A DNA stretch of 64,000 nt from Sphingobium trunci. Its GTDB lineage: Bacteria > Pseudomonadota > Alphaproteobacteria > Sphingomonadales > Sphingomonadaceae. Made by a program: the position numbers and the translations under genes. The notes under the pieces were generated by a model. That model had not been told where the DNA came from and did not search any database. It saw only the letters and a program-made list of their open reading frames with translations. How positions within the stretch are numbered: the stretch's first letter is position 1; each line of letters begins with the position of its first letter. Positions 8,166 through 17,210 of the stretch are shown piece after piece. The stretch lies in contig NZ_JAKUJY010000009.1 of assembly GCF_022664535.1 (NCBI RefSeq), positions 62,001 through 126,000 on the forward strand, given 5' to 3'.

Positions 8166-8953
8166 CACCAGCCCCCCGAAGCGCCGCCGCCGCCGAAGCT
8201 GCCGCCGCCGCCGGAAAATCCGCCACCGCCACCGCCCCAGCTCGACCCGCCACCCCAGCCCGATCCGCCGCCGCCCCAGCCGGAATCGCCCGGACCCCAG
8301 ATGATGACGGGACTCGATCCGCCCCGATAGCGCCGTCCCCTGCCCCGGCCGGACAGCATGGCGACGACGATGATGAAGACGACGAACAGCCAGAAGACGA
8401 CCATCACGCCGCCGCCGTCGCCGGAGGCGTTGCGCGCCTGAGCCGCGGCTTGCGCCGCAAGGGCCTTGGCTTGCTCCGGTGGAAGGGTTAGCAGCCTGCC
8501 GATGGCGTCCGCACCGGCATCGATGCCGCCCGCCATGTCGCCAGCCTTGAAATGCGGCGTGATCTCATTGCGGATGATCTGCGAGGAAAGGGCATCGGTC
8601 ATGATGCCTTCCAGCCCATAGCCGACCTCGATCCGCACCTTGCGCTCGTTGGGCGCGACGATCAGCAGGGCGCCGTCATTCCGGTCCTTGTTTCCGATCC
8701 CCCAGGCACGGCCGAGTTGATAGCCATAGTCGGAAATATCATAGCCCTGCAGGTCGGGGATGGTCGCCACCACCAACTGCCGTCCGCTCTGCTTCTCCAG
8801 CGCGGCGAGCTTTGCGGTCAGCGCCTGTTCCTGCCCGGGGTTGAGCAGCCCGGCATCGTCCACCACCCTGCCGGTCAGCTTGGGAAAGGTCTGTGCCTGC
8901 GCCGCCGGCAGGAAAACCAGCAGCGCGAGGATCAGGAGCAGGCGGCGCAGCAT
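8165..8953 (-). CDS. Secreted/membrane-anchored TPM-domain protein with Gly-rich tail (YgcG-like)
   Basis: 262 residues. A signal peptide ends near AQA-QT; the periplasmic TPM domain follows (LTGRVVDDAGLLNPGQEQAL, then ATIPDLQGYDISDYGYQLGR and GNKDRNDGALLIVAPNERKVRIEVGYGLEG). A membrane helix near residues 183-203 and a long Gly/Ser/Trp-rich tail ending FGGGGASGGW complete it. This is the standard YgcG architecture. It starts 7 bases after the lemA stop and overlaps the next TPM gene, so it belongs to one coupled operon. In known systems the family is linked to envelope stress or photosystem repair; function here is not established. Confidence 0.88.
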   Translation of the reverse strand: MLRRLLLILALLVFLPAAQAQTFPKLTGRVVDDAGLLNPGQEQALTAKLAALEKQSGRQLVVATIPDLQGYDISDYGYQLGRAWGIGNKDRNDGALLIVAPNERKVRIEVGYGLEGIMTDALSSQIIRNEITPHFKAGDMAGGIDAGADAIGRLLTLPPEQAKALAAQAAAQARNASGDGGGVMVVFWLFVVFIIVVAMLSGRGRGRRYRGGSSPVIIWGPGDSGWGGGGSGWGGGSSWGGGGGGFSGGGGSFGGGGASGGW

Positions 8954-8960
8954 CGTCGGC

Positions 8961-9563
8961 TCAGTTGCCGAAATCGACCTTCGGCGCTTCCTCGGCGCCG
9001 GGCGTGGTGGCCTGGAACGGGGTCATCGGCTTGGCGCCGTGGATCAGCTTCGCGCCGATCGCGTCGGGAAAGGTGCGGATGCGGGTATTATAGGCGCGCA
9101 CCGCCTCATTATAGTCGCGGATGGATACGGCGATGCGGTTTTCCGTCCCCTCGAGCTGGGATTGCAGGTCGAGGAAATTCTGGTTTGTCTTGAGGTCGGG
9201 ATAGGCCTCGACCGAGGCGAGCAGGCGGCCAAGGCCCTGGCTGAGCTGCGCCTGCGCCTGCTGGAACTGCTGCACCTTGGCCGGGTCGGACAGGTCATCG
9301 GCGCTCACCTGGACGGAGGTGGCCTTGGCGCGGGCTTCGGTCACCTTGACCAGCGTGTCCTGCTCCTGCTTGCCTGCCGCCTTCACCGTGGCGACCAGAT
9401 TGCCGATCAGGTTGGCGCGGCGCTGATACTGGGCCTGAACGTCGGCCCACTTGGCCTTGGCGACCTCCTCGGCGGCGGGAACGCTGTTGATGCCGCAGGC
9501 CGACAGCGCGAAGGCGCCAAGCAACGGCAGGAGGAACAGATGGAATCGGCGCAGGATCGTCAT
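8961..9563 (-). CDS. lemA: LemA family lipoprotein
   Basis: 200 residues. A lipoprotein signal with lipobox LSACG lies near residue 23. The rest is the helical LemA fold: [44 protein letters not shown] and [18 protein letters not shown] are family signatures. It is the first gene of the operon lemA-TPM-TPM-NUDIX. LemA proteins are of unknown function and nearly always adjacent to TPM proteins. Divergent from mscL with about 100 bases between the starts. Confidence 0.95.
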   Translation of the reverse strand: MTILRRFHLFLLPLLGAFALSACGINSVPAAEEVAKAKWADVQAQYQRRANLIGNLVATVKAAGKQEQDTLVKVTEARAKATSVQVSADDLSDPAKVQQFQQAQAQLSQGLGRLLASVEAYPDLKTNQNFLDLQSQLEGTENRIAVSIRDYNEAVRAYNTRIRTFPDAIGAKLIHGAKPMTPFQATTPGAEEAPKVDFGN

Positions 9564-9664
9564 GGAACATCCTCAGGCTTGTTTCGGTCACGGAAATAGG
9601 CGGTTGTCGAACCCTTCGCAACGGCCCATGCTGCGATAATCGCCATCAGGACAAGGGGTTCACC

Positions 9665-10093
9665 ATGGGGCTGATTTCCGAATTCAAGACGTTCATCAAC
9701 CGCGGCAATGTCATGGACCTGGCGGTCGGCGTGATCATCGGCGGCGCCTTCGCCACCATCACCAAGTCGCTGACCGACGACCTGATCATGCCGGTGGTCG
9801 GCTATCTTTTCGGCGGCGCGGACTTTTCACGCTACTTCATCCGGCTGGGCGAACTGCCCGCCGGGTTCAAGGGCAATCCGGAAAGCTATGCCGACCTCAA
9901 GGCCGCGGGCGTCGCCATGTTCGGCTGGGGCGAATTCCTGACCGTGTTCGTCAATTTCCTGATCCTCGCCTTCATCATCTTCCTGCTGGTCAAAGCCGTG
10001 AACAGGCTGATGCCCAAGCCGGAACAGGCACCCGCCGCGACGCCGGAGGATGTGCTGCTGCTGCGCGAAATCCGGGATTCCCTTAAAAAATAA
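9665..10093 (+). CDS. mscL: Large-conductance mechanosensitive channel MscL
   Basis: 142-residue inner-membrane channel that opens under membrane tension after hypo-osmotic shock. The N-terminal amphipathic segment ([20 protein letters not shown]), TM1 with [14 protein letters not shown], a periplasmic loop, TM2 ([17 protein letters not shown]) and a C-terminal helical bundle are all present. Start ATG at 9665 has an AAGGGG ribosome site 6 bases upstream. Length is normal for the family (about 130-150). Stands alone, divergent from lemA. Confidence 0.97.
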   Translation: MGLISEFKTFINRGNVMDLAVGVIIGGAFATITKSLTDDLIMPVVGYLFGGADFSRYFIRLGELPAGFKGNPESYADLKAAGVAMFGWGEFLTVFVNFLILAFIIFLLVKAVNRLMPKPEQAPAATPEDVLLLREIRDSLKK

Positions 10094-10123
10094 TCGTTTC
10101 CGCGACGAAAGGAGCCTGCGGCG

Positions 10124-10148
10124 GGAACCATCCCGCGCGCGACCGGTT
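10124..10148 (+). promoter_or_regulatory. Candidate EcfG-type (general stress sigma factor) promoter
   Basis: GGAAC at 10124-10128 and GGTT at 10145-10148 are separated by 16 bases, close to the alphaproteobacterial EcfG promoter pattern GGAAC-N16/17-CGTT. It lies about 80 bases upstream of the small lipoprotein gene at 10227. The match to the -10 box is imperfect (GGTT instead of CGTT), so this is a candidate only. Confidence 0.35.
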
Positions 10149-10226
10149 GATGGGCGTCAGGGTTCCGGACGTCCGGTCCCCTTGCCGCATAAGTCAGCCC
10201 ATGGGGGCGCAACAGGAGAAAACGCC

Positions 10227-10502
10227 GTGAAAACTTTCGTATCAGTCCTTGGCCTTGCCAGCCTGATCGCGCTTGCTGCGTGCGATTCCAAGCAGGAAAA
10301 CAAGGTCGAGAACGTATATGAGAATCAGGCGGATGCGATCGACAACCAGGCTGCGAACATGGAGGCGCTGGCCGACAATCTGAGCGGCAACGCCGAAAAT
10401 GCTGCGGAAAACGCCGCCGACTCACTGGAGAACAAGGCTGACGCTACCCGCGAGGCCGGTGAAAAGGCGGCCGACGCGGTCGAGAAAAAAGAAAAGCACT
10501 GA
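10227..10502 (+). CDS. Small lipoprotein, Glu/Asn/Ala-rich
   Basis: 91-residue predicted lipoprotein beginning with GTG; the signal SVLGLASLIALAACDSK has a lipobox LAAC. The mature part is a low-complexity helical repeat of Asn/Ala/Glu (ENQADAIDNQAANMEALADN, then NAENAAENAADSLENKADA). The GTG at 10227 is the only start that gives the signal peptide and it follows an AGGAG ribosome site. Probably a periplasmic coiled coil anchored to the outer membrane; no recognised family. An EcfG-like promoter precedes it and a strong terminator follows, so it is monocistronic. Confidence 0.75.
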   Translation: MKTFVSVLGLASLIALAACDSKQENKVENVYENQADAIDNQAANMEALADNLSGNAENAAENAADSLENKADATREAGEKAADAVEKKEKH

Positions 10503-10521
10503 TCCAGATCGGAGTGCTTCG

Positions 10522-10565
10522 AAAAAAGGGGCGCCGCGGCGACAGGTCGCGGCGCCCCTTTTTCC
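10522..10565 (+). terminator. Rho-independent terminator after the small lipoprotein
   Basis: An 11-bp perfect GC stem (GGGGCGCCGCG at 10528-10538 with CGCGGCGCCCC at 10548-10558) is extended by an A5/T5 pairing, with a 9-base loop and a T-run from 10559. It separates the lipoprotein gene from cheA. Confidence 0.9.
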
Positions 10566-10628
10566 GTCTTTAACGGCCCTTTAACCACAGGTCCGCCATG
10601 GTCCGTCCCCTATCCATGAGGCGCGGGA

Positions 10629-13022
10629 ATGGACGAGTTACTCCAGGAATTCATATCGGAGACGCAGGAAACGCTGGAGGCGCTGGCCGGAGAGGTCATT
10701 GCCTGGGAAGCCGATCCTGCGGACCGCGACCGGCTGGACGCGATTTTCCGCTTCTTCCACACGGTGAAGGGCAGTTGCGGCTTCCTCAACCTGCCGCGCT
10801 TCGAACGGCTGAGCCATGCCGCAGAGGATGTGCTGTCGGAGATTCGCGCGGGCAAGCGCACCGCCGATCCCGCGACGGTCAGCGCCGTGCTGGGCATCAT
10901 GGACAGGATCGCCGAACTGGCCGAGGCCGTGGCCATCGGCGCCGCGCTGCCGCAGGAAAATGACGATCACCTCATCAATGCCCTGGCTGAGAGGGACGAG
11001 AAGGAAGACGAGGCGCCAGCCGCCGCCGAGGAGACCGCCGCGCCGGTGGCCGTCGCGCGGGCATCGGGCGGCCAGACCGTGCCGCGGACCATCCGCCTGC
11101 CCCTGTCGCTGATCGACCAGTTGATGAACGGCGTGTCGGACATGGTGCTGGCACGCAACGAATTGTCGCGCAAGCTGCGCGAGCGGACGGGCGACCCGGA
11201 ACTGGAAAGCGCCTTCGAACGGCTTTCGACCTGCGTGGCGGACATGCGGGACGCCATTTCCAAGACCCGGATGCAGCGCGTCGACCGGCTGTTCACGGCG
11301 ATCCCGCGCATGGTCCGCGATCTGGGCCGTGACCTGGGCAAGCGGATCGACCTGACCCTGGAGGGCGGCGACGTCGAAATGGACCGCGAGATGGTGGAGA
11401 TGGTCGTCGACCCGCTCACCCATATCGTGCGCAACAGCATCGACCATGGCATCGAGACGCCCGAACAACGGCTTGCCCTGGGCAAGCCGGAGGCGGGGCG
11501 GCTGCGGCTGGAGGCACGCCAGTCGGGCAACCAGATCGTCATAGAAGTGTCCGACGACGGACAGGGCATCGACACGGCCCGGCTGGTGGACAAGGCGGTG
11601 AAGGCGGGACGGCTGACCGCCGACGCCGCCGCGCGGATGAGCGAGGCGGAAAAGCTGGAGCTGATCTTCCATCCCGGCCTGTCCACCGCCCGGCAGGTGA
11701 CGGCGGTGTCGGGCCGGGGCGTGGGCATGGATGTGGTCCGCGCCAATGTCGAACGGATCGGCGGCGTCATCGCGCTCGACAACCGGCCGGGGCGGGGCCT
11801 GACCATCATGCTGCGCGTGCCGCTGACGCTGACCATCATTCCGGGTCTGATCGTGCGGGCAGGCGGGCTGCATTTCGCCATTCCGCGTGCCGCCGTCGTC
11901 GAAATCCTGCATGACAACAACGAAACGCTCCAGATCAGCCAGGTGGGCGGGGCGAAGATCGCGACCATCCGCGCGGTTCGCCATTCGATGATCGATCTGG
12001 AAGATGTTCTGGGCATGGAAAAGCCCGGCCAGCAGGGACCGCGCGCGATCATGGTGGTGCGATCCGCGACCGGCGTGCCCTTTGCCATGGGCGTGTCGGC
12101 GGTCGACAATCATGAGGAACTGGTGATCCGTCCGGCGTCGCCGCTGGTGATGGCGACCGGCGTCTATGCAGGCATGACCTTGCCCGACAACGGCAAGCCG
12201 ATGCTGCTGCTGGACGCGGCGGGCCTCGCCAATGCGGCGCGGCTGCCCAATATCGCCGACGACCGGGCGGCACTGCTGGCGCATGAGGCGGAAGACGCGC
12301 AGAGCCGTGTCGAAATGGTCTCCGCCCTGCGTTTCGAGGAACTGTCGGGCGAGCGGCGCCTGCTCAAGCTTTCCGTCATCGAGCGAGTCGAGGATATCGA
12401 CGCGCATCTCTTCGGCCGGTCGGGCGGACGCGGCTTCGTGCGGCTGGACGGGCGGCTGGTGCCGGTGGCGAACGGCCATCAGGGCCTTGCGGGAGAGAAG
12501 GTCGCCGCGCTGCGGCTGCGCGACGGCTCGCGGGAGGCCTGCTACCCGGTGGCGGCAGTGCTCGACATCGTGGATATGCCCGCCGTGCCGGACATGGTGG
12601 CGATGCACGGCCTGCTGAGTGGCGTTGCGGTCATCGACGGGGAGCATCTGGAGGTTCTCAATCCCTTCGCCCTCTTCGCCGCGCTGCCCGGTGAACCGAT
12701 CGTCGAAAAGGATCGCGGCCGCTGCCTGCTGGCGGACGGAGAGGATGGCTGGACGCGCGAGATATTGGCGCCGCTGCTGCGGCAGGCCGGGCATGAGGTG
12801 GTGCTGGGCCTGCCCGCCGACGCGGTAGTGGACCCGCGCGACGTGGTGCTGTTCAGCGGCGCGGATGACGTGCGGGCGACGGAGATGCTGGCTGCCGACA
12901 TGCTGGGATGCCGCGTCGTCCATCTGCGCGCCACGCCCCGGCCCAGCGGCCCGCAGGACAGCAGCATCTACCGCTATGACCAGGACGCGCTGATGGCGGC
13001 GGTGTCCGGTTCGAAGGCGTAA
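10629..13022 (+). CDS. cheA: Chemotaxis histidine kinase CheA
   Basis: 797-residue cytoplasmic kinase of a chemotaxis array. Order: HPt domain with phospho-accepting His44 in FFHTVKGSCGFL; a short linker with no P2 CheY-binding domain; dimerisation helices (about 150-225); HATPase with IVRNSIDHGIE and VSDDGQGID; a CheW-like P5 domain (about 400-535); a second CheW-like segment (about 570-690); and a C-terminal receiver-like stretch (about 700-780) that keeps LLADGEDGW but has VVLFSG where the phosphorylated Asp would be. The missing P2 and the degenerate receiver are unusual relative to E. coli CheA. First gene of cheA-cheW-cheY-cheB-cheR. Confidence 0.95.
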   Translation: MDELLQEFISETQETLEALAGEVIAWEADPADRDRLDAIFRFFHTVKGSCGFLNLPRFERLSHAAEDVLSEIRAGKRTADPATVSAVLGIMDRIAELAEAVAIGAALPQENDDHLINALAERDEKEDEAPAAAEETAAPVAVARASGGQTVPRTIRLPLSLIDQLMNGVSDMVLARNELSRKLRERTGDPELESAFERLSTCVADMRDAISKTRMQRVDRLFTAIPRMVRDLGRDLGKRIDLTLEGGDVEMDREMVEMVVDPLTHIVRNSIDHGIETPEQRLALGKPEAGRLRLEARQSGNQIVIEVSDDGQGIDTARLVDKAVKAGRLTADAAARMSEAEKLELIFHPGLSTARQVTAVSGRGVGMDVVRANVERIGGVIALDNRPGRGLTIMLRVPLTLTIIPGLIVRAGGLHFAIPRAAVVEILHDNNETLQISQVGGAKIATIRAVRHSMIDLEDVLGMEKPGQQGPRAIMVVRSATGVPFAMGVSAVDNHEELVIRPASPLVMATGVYAGMTLPDNGKPMLLLDAAGLANAARLPNIADDRAALLAHEAEDAQSRVEMVSALRFEELSGERRLLKLSVIERVEDIDAHLFGRSGGRGFVRLDGRLVPVANGHQGLAGEKVAALRLRDGSREACYPVAAVLDIVDMPAVPDMVAMHGLLSGVAVIDGEHLEVLNPFALFAALPGEPIVEKDRGRCLLADGEDGWTREILAPLLRQAGHEVVLGLPADAVVDPRDVVLFSGADDVRATEMLAADMLGCRVVHLRATPRPSGPQDSSIYRYDQDALMAAVSGSKA

Positions 13023-13037
13023 AGGGGAAATGGCATC

Positions 13038-13478
13038 ATGAACCAGCTCTATCTTCTGGCCAGGCTGGCGGGCACGCGGGTCGCGGTGGCAACGCGCGAG
13101 GTCGAGGCCGTGGTCAAGCTGGCGGATATTTCCCCGGTTCCGGGCATGGGCGCGCATGTGGCGGGCCTTTCGGCGCTGCGCAGCCGGGTGCTGACGATCA
13201 TCGACGTCGCGGCGCTGATCCTGGGGCGGCGGACGCCCGCCGAGGATCGCGGCCACGCCATCATCGCGGACATCAGCGGGCACAGCTACGGACTGATGGT
13301 CGATGCGGTGTACGATATCTGCCAGGTGCCGGAAGGGGAATTGCCGTTGCGGGGACAGCTCGACCCCGCCTGGCTGCCCTATGCCGGCGGCATCGTCGAG
13401 CATGAGGGGCAACCCTATCTGCTCGTGTCGCTGAGCAGTTTCATCGAGGCCGGCGCGCTCGTGCAGGCGGCGGCATGA
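13038..13478 (+). CDS. cheW: Chemotaxis coupling protein CheW
   Basis: 146-residue adaptor that couples receptors to CheA. A single CheW domain is visible: LYLLARLAGTRVAVATREVEAV, then PGMGAHVAGLSALRSRVLTIIDVAALI and YGLMVDAVYDICQVPEGE. Starts 15 bases after cheA with an AAAGGGG ribosome site, within the same operon. Confidence 0.93.
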   Translation: MNQLYLLARLAGTRVAVATREVEAVVKLADISPVPGMGAHVAGLSALRSRVLTIIDVAALILGRRTPAEDRGHAIIADISGHSYGLMVDAVYDICQVPEGELPLRGQLDPAWLPYAGGIVEHEGQPYLLVSLSSFIEAGALVQAAA

Positions 13479-13560
13479 ACAATTTTACCGACGTTTACCA
13501 ATTGCTTGGTTTTGCCGGATAAACCGAACGGCATCGGGACGCAAAACAAAGGGAAGCATC

Positions 13561-13926
13561 ATGAAAAACTGTCTGGTCGTCGATGATTCGAAAGTCATAC
13601 GCAAGGTCGCGCGCCACATATTGGAATCGCTCGACCTTTCGGTCACGGAGGCGGTCGATGGCCAGGACGCCCTGGCCCAGTGCGAGGCGGCGGTGCCCGA
13701 TGTCGTCCTGCTCGACTGGAACATGCCGGTGATGAGCGGCATGGAATTTCTGCAGGCCCTGCCGGGCGCCAATCTGGCGGCGCGGCCCAAGATCATCTTC
13801 TGCACGACCGAGAACGGCATCAGCCATATCAAGGCGGCCGTCGAAGCGGGCGCCGACGAATATGTGATGAAGCCCTTCGATCGCGATACGCTGGAAAGCA
13901 AGCTGTCGATCGTCGGCGTGATCTAG
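13561..13926 (+). CDS. cheY: Chemotaxis response regulator CheY
   Basis: 121-residue single-domain receiver. The acidic pocket Asp8/Asp9, phospho-acceptor Asp52 (VVLLDWNMP) and the conserved Lys in VMKPFD are present; no output domain. As the stand-alone receiver in a che operon it presumably carries the signal to the motor, though no flagellar genes lie in this window. AAAGGGAAG ribosome site directly upstream of ATG 13561. Confidence 0.93.
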   Translation: MKNCLVVDDSKVIRKVARHILESLDLSVTEAVDGQDALAQCEAAVPDVVLLDWNMPVMSGMEFLQALPGANLAARPKIIFCTTENGISHIKAAVEAGADEYVMKPFDRDTLESKLSIVGVI

Positions 13927-13989
13927 CGACGGCAAAGCGGCTCCTTCTTCCCTTCTCCTCATCGCCTCCGTCCCAGAAAGTTTTCCTTG

Positions 13990-15069
13990 ATGACCGTCAT
14001 GGTGCCGATCATGGCCAGCAGCCGAAGCGACGACAGGGCGATCCGCGCCCTGATCGTCGACGATTCGGTGGTCGTGCGGACGGTGATCGAGCGGATATTG
14101 AACGCCGATCCGGGCTTTTCCGTCGCGCACAAGACCAACAGCGCCGAACAGGCGCTGGCCTATCTGGGCGAGCATGAGGTCGACCTCGTGCTGCTCGACA
14201 TCGAATTGCCGGGCCTTTCGGGCCTGATGGCGCTGCCCGCGATCCTGAGGACCAGTCCGAAGGCGAAGGTGGTGATCCTCTCGGGCAATTGCGAGGAGGG
14301 CAGTGCCGCCGCGGTCGAGGCTCTGGCGCTGGGCGCGAGCGACATTTTCGCCAAGCCCGGCAGCGGCAGCTTCGGCGAGCAATTCCCCCAGACGCTGATC
14401 GAACGGCTCTCGCGCCTGTTCAGCCAGGGTGCGGCTCCCATCGCCTTTCGTCCCATGCTGCCCGCCGAAACCGGACAGGCGACCCAGCCGCTCGCCTGCC
14501 TGGGCATCGGCGCGTCGACCGGCGGCATCCATGCGCTGGGGCAGTTGTTCGGCGGCCTGGCGGAACCGCTGGACGTTCCGGTCCTGCTGACCCAGCATCT
14601 CCCCGCCAGCTTCACTCATTATTTCGCCCAGCAGTTGGGGCGGATGACGGCCCTGCGGGTCAAGGTGGCCGAACAGGGCGAGATACTGGCGCCCGACATC
14701 GTCTATGTGGCGCCGGGCGACGCCAATCTGCAATTGCGCCGGGGCCTGCACGGGCGGGTTTCGGTGGTGCTGAATCCGGAGCGCACGCCGACCGGCAACC
14801 TGCCGGGGGTGGACCCCATGTTCTCCAGCATGGCGCAGGCCTATGGCGCGGGCGCGGCGGGCGTGGTGCTGACCGGCATGGGCCGCGACGGCACGGCCGG
14901 AGCGCGGGACATCGTGGCCGCGGGTGGCTGGATCGTGGCGCAGGACGAAGCGAGCAGCGTGGTCTGGGGCATGCCCGGATCGGTCGCGGGCGAAGGATTG
15001 AACTGCGCCTTGCTGGAACCCCATGCGATCATGGAATTTGTGGCCCGACGAGGAAAGAACAGAAACTGA
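13990..15069 (+). CDS. cheB: Chemotaxis protein-glutamate methylesterase CheB
   Basis: 359 residues. N-terminal receiver with phospho-acceptor Asp70 (VDLVLLDIELPG) and C-terminal methylesterase with the catalytic triad visible: Ser176 in GASTGG, His203 in TQHLP, and Asp300 in TGMGRDG. It removes methyl groups from chemoreceptors during adaptation. Start is uncertain: ATGs at 13990, 14002 and 14014 are all in frame and none has a strong ribosome site; the receiver fold needs only the last. The stop overlaps the cheR start (TGATG). Confidence 0.93.
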   Translation: MTVMVPIMASSRSDDRAIRALIVDDSVVVRTVIERILNADPGFSVAHKTNSAEQALAYLGEHEVDLVLLDIELPGLSGLMALPAILRTSPKAKVVILSGNCEEGSAAAVEALALGASDIFAKPGSGSFGEQFPQTLIERLSRLFSQGAAPIAFRPMLPAETGQATQPLACLGIGASTGGIHALGQLFGGLAEPLDVPVLLTQHLPASFTHYFAQQLGRMTALRVKVAEQGEILAPDIVYVAPGDANLQLRRGLHGRVSVVLNPERTPTGNLPGVDPMFSSMAQAYGAGAAGVVLTGMGRDGTAGARDIVAAGGWIVAQDEASSVVWGMPGSVAGEGLNCALLEPHAIMEFVARRGKNRN

Positions 15070-15950
15070 TGCCAACGACTCCGTCCTCGTCCGGCGCCTC
15101 TTCGCGCAGCGCCACGCGCATCCTCTCCGGCCTGCTGGAGGCGCGCACCGGGCAGATCCTGTCGGAAAGCCGGGCGTGGCGGATGGAGACGGCGCTGAAG
15201 CCGGTGCTGCGCGCCCATGGCCTTGCCGACATGGACATGCTGGCGGCGCGGCTGGTGTCGCAAAAGGATGTGGCGCTGGAAAATGCGGTCGTCAACGCGC
15301 TGCTCAACAATGAAAGCAGCTTCTTCCGCGACCTTCAGATTTTCGACATGATCCAGCGGCATATCCTGCCGCAATTCCATGCGCAGCGGCACGACCGGAC
15401 CTTGCGCATCTGGAGCGCGGGCTGTTCGACCGGGCAGGAGGCCTATTCGATCGCGATCCAGATCTGCAACGACATGGCGCGCTGGCGCGGCTGGCGGATC
15501 GAGATATTGGCGACCGACATTTCCACCACCGCCATCGAACAGGCCAGAGCCGGTCTCTTCAACCAGATGGACGTGCAGCGCGGACTGGCGGTCGGCGACC
15601 TCATCAAATGGTTCGAACCGTCGGGCGACGACTGGAGCGCCCATCCGGCGTTGCGCCAGATGATCGATTTCCGCACCGACAATCTGTTCGATGCGCGCGC
15701 GCCGGTCGGCGAATATGACCTGCTGCTCTGCCGCAACGTCCTGCTCTATTTCACGCCGGAGCGGCGGCAGAATGTGCTTCGACTGCTCGCCCGGCACAGC
15801 CATGCGCGGTCCGTCCTGCTGCTGGGAGCGGGGGAGACGGTGATCGGGCAGAGCGACGATTTCATTCCCCACGCGGAATTTCGCGGTGGCTATGGCCGCC
15901 GGCCGGAAGGCGCCGCGCAGGCCGAAGGCCCGGTGCGCCGCGCGCTTTGA
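15069..15950 (+). CDS. cheR: Chemotaxis protein methyltransferase CheR
   Basis: 293-residue S-adenosylmethionine-dependent methyltransferase acting on receptor glutamates. N-terminal helical CheR domain (LLNNESSFFRD) and catalytic domain with IWSAGCSTGQEAYSIAI (SAM loop), ILATDIST and YDLLLCRNVLLYF are all diagnostic. Translation is coupled to cheB via TGATG. Last gene of the operon; the following 118 bases hold no gene and no clear terminator. Confidence 0.95.
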   Translation: MPTTPSSSGASSRSATRILSGLLEARTGQILSESRAWRMETALKPVLRAHGLADMDMLAARLVSQKDVALENAVVNALLNNESSFFRDLQIFDMIQRHILPQFHAQRHDRTLRIWSAGCSTGQEAYSIAIQICNDMARWRGWRIEILATDISTTAIEQARAGLFNQMDVQRGLAVGDLIKWFEPSGDDWSAHPALRQMIDFRTDNLFDARAPVGEYDLLLCRNVLLYFTPERRQNVLRLLARHSHARSVLLLGAGETVIGQSDDFIPHAEFRGGYGRRPEGAAQAEGPVRRAL

Positions 15951-16068
15951 GGCGCCACAACCGGCATCCCCGCGATTTTGGCGATTGATTGGCCCGTCCT
16001 GGTCGGCCATGGTCTGCCGTGGATATGGCGGCGACTGACGGACGTGTGCGAGTGACTGGCCTTTCGCG

Positions 16069-16767
16069 ATGACCGATTTTCAAATGATCGACACGCCGTC
16101 GCCCAATTTCGACGAGCGCCGCCTGCCCGTCACGATGCTGGTGCTGCACTATACCGGCATGGCCGACGCCGCGACCGCGATCAACTGGATGGCCAGTCCG
16201 GAATCCAAGGTTTCCGCCCATTATGTCGTGACCGAGGACGGACAGATCATCCGCATGGTCGCTGAGGACAAGCGCGCCTGGCATGCCGGGCGCTCCCACT
16301 GGCGGGGCATCGACGACGTCAATTCCGCCAGCATCGGCATAGAGATCGTCAATCCGGGTCATGAATGGGGCTACCGGCCCTTCCCGGACACGCAGATGGG
16401 ATCGCTGATCCCGCTGATCCACGACATCGTCCAGCGGCACCGGATCACGCGCGGCAACATCGTCGGCCACAGCGACGTCGCGCCCGCGCGCAAGCAGGAT
16501 CCGGGTGAGCTGTTCCCCTGGGGCCAACTGGCCCGGCTCCGGCTGGCGCTGCCCCGCCCGACCAAGAATCTGATGGACCCGCACTGGAGCGACGGGGGCT
16601 TCATGCTGGCGCTGGAGCGCTTCGGCTACGACATTGCCGAGCCGCAGGCGGCGGTGGTCGCCTTCCAGCGCCGCTTCCGGCCCGAACTGATCGACGGGAT
16701 CATCGACGGCGAGTGCCGGGCGATCCTGCTCGCCCTGCTGCTCCCCCGGCCGCAGGGCGACGAATAA
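16069..16767 (+). CDS. N-acetylmuramoyl-L-alanine amidase (Amidase_2, AmiD-like)
   Basis: 232-residue zinc amidase that cleaves the bond between muramic acid and the stem peptide. The Amidase_2 fold shows metal-ligand contexts VLHYTGM, AWHAGRSHW and GHSDVAPARKQDPGELFPW. The C-terminal region (GYDIAEPQAAVVAFQRRFRP) is a peptidoglycan-binding helical domain. No signal peptide is visible at the N-terminus, so it may be a cytoplasmic recycling amidase like AmpD or use another route. Immediately upstream of the RNase P RNA gene. Confidence 0.9.
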   Translation: MTDFQMIDTPSPNFDERRLPVTMLVLHYTGMADAATAINWMASPESKVSAHYVVTEDGQIIRMVAEDKRAWHAGRSHWRGIDDVNSASIGIEIVNPGHEWGYRPFPDTQMGSLIPLIHDIVQRHRITRGNIVGHSDVAPARKQDPGELFPWGQLARLRLALPRPTKNLMDPHWSDGGFMLALERFGYDIAEPQAAVVAFQRRFRPELIDGIIDGECRAILLALLLPRPQGDE

Positions 16768-16807
16768 GCGGGGATGACGGGCTGCGTGGAGCTGTGTATA
16801 GGCGGCT

Positions 16808-17210
16808 CTGCCAGAGGGCCGGGCGGCCGCGGCGTGGCGGGTGACCGCCACGGCGAGGAAAGTCCGGGCTCCACGAAATGACGGTGCCGGCTAACGGCCG
16901 GCTGGAGTGATCCAAGGGACAGTGCAACAGAAAGCAGGTCGCCCAGTCTTCGGACTAGGCCTTCGGGCGGGCGAAATTGAAAGGGTGCGGTAAGAGCGCA
17001 CCGCGCCTCCGGCAACGGCAGGCGGCACGGTAAACCCCACCGGGAGCAAGACCGAATAGGGGCGGCGCGCAGCTTGTCTGCTAGGCCTGTTTCGGCCGAG
17101 ACCGCCCGGGTTGGTTGCTTGAGGGACGGAGCGATCCGTCCCCTAGAGGAATGGTCGCCTATCCCTGGCAACGGGGTGGACAGAACCCGGCTTACAGGCC
17201 CTCTGGCACA
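16808..17210 (+). ncRNA. rnpB: RNase P RNA, bacterial class A
   Basis: Catalytic RNA of ribonuclease P that matures tRNA 5' ends. Recognised by the conserved GAGGAAAGTCCGGGCTCC near 16855, the later AGAGGAATGGTCGCC and GACAGAACCCGGCTTACAG near 17150-17196, and the closing P1 helix: 16810-16820 pairs perfectly with 17198-17208. The length of about 400 nt fits the A type. The ends are set from P1 and are approximate. The next base after P1 begins a long inverted repeat (17209-17354). Confidence 0.95.

Noticed and set aside
8165..8330. Proline-rich frame on the plus strand
   Set aside because: It is the antisense of the Gly-rich tail of the TPM protein.
10638..13412. Long open frame on the minus strand opposite cheA and cheW
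   Set aside because: Shadow of the real genes caused by high GC and codon bias; no domain, no ribosome site, composition antisense to recognised domains.
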